From: Paenibacillus dauci
Lineage (GTDB): Bacteria > Bacillota > Bacilli > Paenibacillales > Paenibacillaceae
DNA: 64,000 nucleotides
Reading direction: 5' to 3'
NCBI RefSeq assembly: GCF_000971985.1
Contig: NZ_KQ040798.1
Location: 423,816 to 487,815, forward strand
In this document: positions 61,377-64,000 of the stretch, piece after piece
Layout: each line of letters begins with the position of its first letter
How positions within the stretch are numbered: the first letter of the stretch is position 1
Position numbers and translations under genes: made by a program
Notes under the pieces: generated by a model
The model's input: the letters and a program-made list of their open reading frames with translations, nothing else
What the model was told of the DNA's origin: nothing
Databases searched by the model: none

Positions 61377-62495
61377 TTACAGAACCTGCTTACCTGCCAG
61401 AAAAGCGATCAGTCGCAGATTAATCTGCTCTTCGCTCATTTCTTCAAACAGTCCATCTGCTGTAATCAGATCGTACATGCGCTCCAATGGCTCACGTGGG
61501 TCGGCTTTGCGGGCTTTTGCATCGTTTTTGAGTACAGCCCAGGTATCCAATACATAAGAGCGTGCTTCAATTCCCTGACCTTCGAAGAAATGATGCATTT
61601 TCTCGACATCTTCTACAAATCCACTACCAAAACGCCCAGACAAATCGCCGCGCAGCAATGCGATTTCTACTTCATACATCGGGCGCTGCTTTTTGGCATC
61701 TTTGCCGATCCAAGGCGTTTCCAGAATAAATGGACGACCCTGCAGCTTCTCATGATTAACCAGACGATTGAGAGCTTCAAAACCGATCCAGCCGGAACCG
61801 ATAGGTGTATGGCGGTCTTTGCCCGCTCCTACCGGATTTTTGCTGTCATTCACATGGACAACCGTGATACGATCCAGACCAACAATACGGTCGAAATCTT
61901 CCAGTACACCATCCAGATTATTAATCAGATCGTATCCTGCATCATGGGTGTGACAGGTATCAAAGCATACTTTGAGTCTCTCGTTATGCGGTACCAGCTC
62001 CATGATTTTGGCGATTTCTTCAAAGCTGCGGCCCATTTCGGTTCCTTTGCCTGCCATGGTCTCCAGCGCGATATTCACATCGGTTTCTTTTACCCCTGCC
62101 AGCACTTCTTCCAGTCCGGCAGCGATACGCTTAATTCCGTATTCGGCATCCATATCCGTAAATGCTCCCGGATGCAGCACAATATTGCGTACGCCGATTT
62201 CATGGGTACGATTAATCTCTTCCTGCAAAAAGTTCACAGCCAGCTCATACGTATGTTCTTTGTAAGAACCCAAATTGATAATGTATGGAGCATGGACAAC
62301 GATCTCTTCTACTCCGTTAGCTGCCATTTTGGCTTTGCCTTCTTCGATAAACATCGTATCCATTGGTTTGCGGCGCGTATTTTGCGGTGCACCGGTATAT
62401 ATCATAAATGAGCTTGATCCATATTCAGCCGCTTCATTAGCTGCGCTCAGCAGTCCCTTGCTGGAAAATGATACATGGGAACCTATTTTCAACAC
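61377..62495 (-). CDS. nfo: Endonuclease IV (AP endonuclease) with long C-terminal extension
   Basis: 372 residues starting at GTG 62495, after GGGGGAAATTTATC. The TIM-barrel core (about 1-285) has all usual metal blocks: GSHVSF, VVHAPYIINLGS, VLHPGAF, ALETMAGKGTEMG, CFDTCHTHDAGYD, VVHVNDSKNP and GSGWIGFEAL. It cuts DNA at abasic sites in base excision repair. The family is normally about 280-300 residues. Here about 85 more follow (from about 288), Lys/Glu/Met-rich and helical-looking (KMHHFFEGQGIEARSYVLDT), with no motif known to me. Confidence 0.93.
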   Translation of the reverse strand: MLKIGSHVSFSSKGLLSAANEAAEYGSSSFMIYTGAPQNTRRKPMDTMFIEEGKAKMAANGVEEIVVHAPYIINLGSYKEHTYELAVNFLQEEINRTHEIGVRNIVLHPGAFTDMDAEYGIKRIAAGLEEVLAGVKETDVNIALETMAGKGTEMGRSFEEIAKIMELVPHNERLKVCFDTCHTHDAGYDLINNLDGVLEDFDRIVGLDRITVVHVNDSKNPVGAGKDRHTPIGSGWIGFEALNRLVNHEKLQGRPFILETPWIGKDAKKQRPMYEVEIALLRGDLSGRFGSGFVEDVEKMHHFFEGQGIEARSYVLDTWAVLKNDAKARKADPREPLERMYDLITADGLFEEMSEEQINLRLIAFLAGKQVL

Positions 62496-62915
62496 GATAA
62501 ATTTCCCCCTTAAGTATGCCTGTTCTTCGCGAATCCAACCTATTTTAACGTGAATAGATAAATAAATCTAGAATGATGCGATGAATACTTGATTAAGATA
62601 CGCGATGCTCCTACAGGAAATGTGTAGAAAATGTAGAAAGACTTGTTGAAAAGCAAGTTTAAACTACGCTGGATTTATTTTAGCAGAGCACAGTGACGGA
62701 TAATGGTTAATAATGAGTAGAATGTATTTTTGTCCTAATCTTATCGTGACTGTTTACTGAATCGATATGTATTTTAGACGAAAGCAGATGTACGAATAAC
62801 AGGTATCACAGGATGTATTTAAGAACAGGGTGTATGACAACAACGGATTGACTGACTTCCCCTGTATTTCTTAATCCATATAAATAGTAAATCATTTTAC
62901 CGAGGAGGCCCATTT
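62496..62915. other. Divergent intergenic region, 420 bases
   Basis: AT-rich, between nfo (minus) and the TIGR01777-type gene (plus). Apart from a tiny ACTTG/CAAGT hairpin near 62640 I see nothing. The promoters of both genes should lie here. Confidence 0.4.
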
Positions 62916-63839
62916 ATGAATATTGTCGTATGTGGTGGTACCGGATTTGTAGGAAGTCATCTTGTGCCTTTTTGGCAGCAGCAGGGGCATCAGATTACCA
63001 TTGTCACACGCAAAATTACCAAAGACAAAAAAACGGATCCAGCAATCAAATACATTACCTGGGAAGATATGGAGCAGAATCCCAAGCAGCTGGAAGGTGT
63101 AGATGCCATCGTTAATCTGGCGGGCGAATCGCTCAATCAGCGCTGGAGCACCAAGACCAAGCTGGAGCTGGTAGAATCGCGTATGCGTACGGTTAATATT
63201 GTATCCAAAACGCTGGAACAGCTGGAGCGCAAACCGGAAGTCGTTGTGCAGGCCAGTGCCATGGCTGTATATGGTACTTCCCAGGAAGAGACATTTGACG
63301 AAAGCAGTGAACGGAGAACGATGAACTTCCCTTCCAGCCTGGCGGAACAATGGGAAGCTGTAGCCGATAGTATCAAGGAGGTACGCTTGATCAAGCTACG
63401 GGTCAGTCTGGTATTTGGCAAAGACGCGGGTGTATACCCTCTGATGACGCTGCCATATCGTATGTATGCAGGTGGCAAGATCGGCTCCGGCAAGCAGTGG
63501 GTGTCCTGGATTCATATCGATGACATGGTGAGACTGATCGACTTCTGCGTGATGAACAAAGAAGTCAGTGGACCGGTCAATGCTTCTTGTCCGGGACCGG
63601 TACGTTATGCCGAACTGGGTACTGCACTAAGTAAAGTACTGCATCGTCCACATTGGTTCCATGTACCATCTCTGCTGATTAAGCCGGTTCTGGGTGAATT
63701 GTCGGTCGTCCTGCTGCAGGGACAGCGTGTCATTCCCCAGAAAGCCCTGGATCACGGTTTTACTTATAAATTCCCGACTATCGAATCAGCAATTGCCGAT
63801 CTGGAAGGAAAGAAAAGCTCGGAACCTTCACATGCCTGA
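62916..63839 (+). CDS. TIGR01777-type NAD-dependent epimerase/dehydratase family protein
   Basis: 307 residues. Rossmann start NIVVCGGTGFVGSHLVPFW, then the family block DAIVNLAGESLNQRWSTKTK, with the QASAMAVYG motif replacing the usual Ser-Tyr-Lys. SWIHIDDMVRL and the C-terminal DUF1731-like part (HRPHWFHVPSLLIK ... LLQGQRVIPQKALDHGFTYK) complete the architecture. Related to B. subtilis YfhF and E. coli YfcH. The substrate is unknown. GAGGAGG precedes the ATG. It is followed 30 nt later by the 7-bp array. Confidence 0.92.
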   Translation: MNIVVCGGTGFVGSHLVPFWQQQGHQITIVTRKITKDKKTDPAIKYITWEDMEQNPKQLEGVDAIVNLAGESLNQRWSTKTKLELVESRMRTVNIVSKTLEQLERKPEVVVQASAMAVYGTSQEETFDESSERRTMNFPSSLAEQWEAVADSIKEVRLIKLRVSLVFGKDAGVYPLMTLPYRMYAGGKIGSGKQWVSWIHIDDMVRLIDFCVMNKEVSGPVNASCPGPVRYAELGTALSKVLHRPHWFHVPSLLIKPVLGELSVVLLQGQRVIPQKALDHGFTYKFPTIESAIADLEGKKSSEPSHA

Positions 63840-63869
63840 CTATCCGGTAACTTTATTAAAATGCAAATA

Positions 63870-64000
63870 GAGTTCTGAGTTCTGAGTTCTGAGTTCTGAG
63901 TTCTGAGTTCTGAGTTCTGAGTTCTGAGTTCTGAGTTCTGAGTTCTGAGTTCTGAGTTCTGAGTTCTGAGTTCTGAGTTCTGAGTTCTGAGTTCTGAGTT
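63870..64000. repeat. 7-bp tandem array, at least 18 copies, running off the window
   Basis: GAGTTCT is repeated without error from 63870 to the last base (131 nt, 18.7 units), so the true length is unknown. Seven is not a multiple of three. There are no spacers, so it is not a CRISPR array. It begins 30 nt after a stop codon. Confidence 0.97.

Noticed and set aside
63870..64000. Possible CRISPR array
   Set aside because: The 7-bp units are contiguous, with no spacers, and there are no cas genes in the window.

Overview
The window looks like chromosomal DNA of a Paenibacillus-type member of the Bacillota. Ribosome binding sites are strong (AGGAGG-like), TTG and GTG starts are common, and intrinsic terminators are plentiful. 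The gene set (split glnK/glnL plus glnQHMP, TcyP, cysTWA, a YabE-like 3D-domain protein, E. coli-type SpeD) also fits. The genus is inferred from gene content and protein resemblance, not from a marker gene. I see no rRNA, tRNA, CRISPR array, prophage or intact insertion sequence.

Layout. 1-5.7 kb: end of an amino acid permease, a secreted Lys/His/Ala-rich repeat protein, an OmpR-type two-component system, a SunI/YnzG-like protein and S-adenosylmethionine decarboxylase. 5.8-13.2 kb: a YabE-like cell-wall protein, a cyclodeaminase-family protein, a large multi-PAS hybrid histidine kinase, a Gfo/Idh/MocA oxidoreductase, a lipoprotein and an RSH-like HD hydrolase. 13.4-19.6 kb: mostly poorly known genes (DUF4241-like, a two-part ThrE exporter, a three-gene operon of unknown function, DinB-like, VOC). 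19.8-25.7 kb: an M24 peptidase, a queuosine-precursor transporter behind a preQ1-I riboswitch, a cystine transporter and a chemotaxis receptor.

25.9-36.0 kb is a ten-gene minus-strand cobalamin cluster. It reads cobD, cbiB, cobC, btuF-, btuC- and btuD-like uptake genes, cobT, cobU, cobS, cobQ. Together these import corrinoid and finish B12: amidation, aminopropanol arm, nucleotide-loop assembly. No corrin-ring genes are present here and I could not find an adenosylcobalamin riboswitch. 36.2-38.6 kb holds a small hydrophilic protein, a lipoate ligase and a HAD phosphatase. 39.0-44.7 kb is a glutamine module: the GlnK/GlnL two-component system next to the GlnQHMP ABC transporter, with a helically phased direct repeat upstream of glnQ. 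46.1-50.0 kb is a sulfate/thiosulfate ABC operon (cysT-cysW-cysA-sbp).

50.4-63.8 kb is mainly housekeeping: YjbQ, a TetR regulator, a YigZ/IMPACT protein, glucose-6-phosphate isomerase, a beta-hydroxyacid dehydrogenase, PpnP, transketolase, PurU, endonuclease IV and a TIGR01777 epimerase-like protein. It also holds two small secreted paralogs. Three perfect or near-perfect short tandem arrays lie in the last 5 kb: a 9-mer inside a signal peptide, an intergenic 9-mer, and a 7-mer that runs off the end of the window. The most unusual signals are these arrays, a 100-bp intergenic palindrome near 38.7 kb, the riboswitch, and the repeat-rich secreted proteins.
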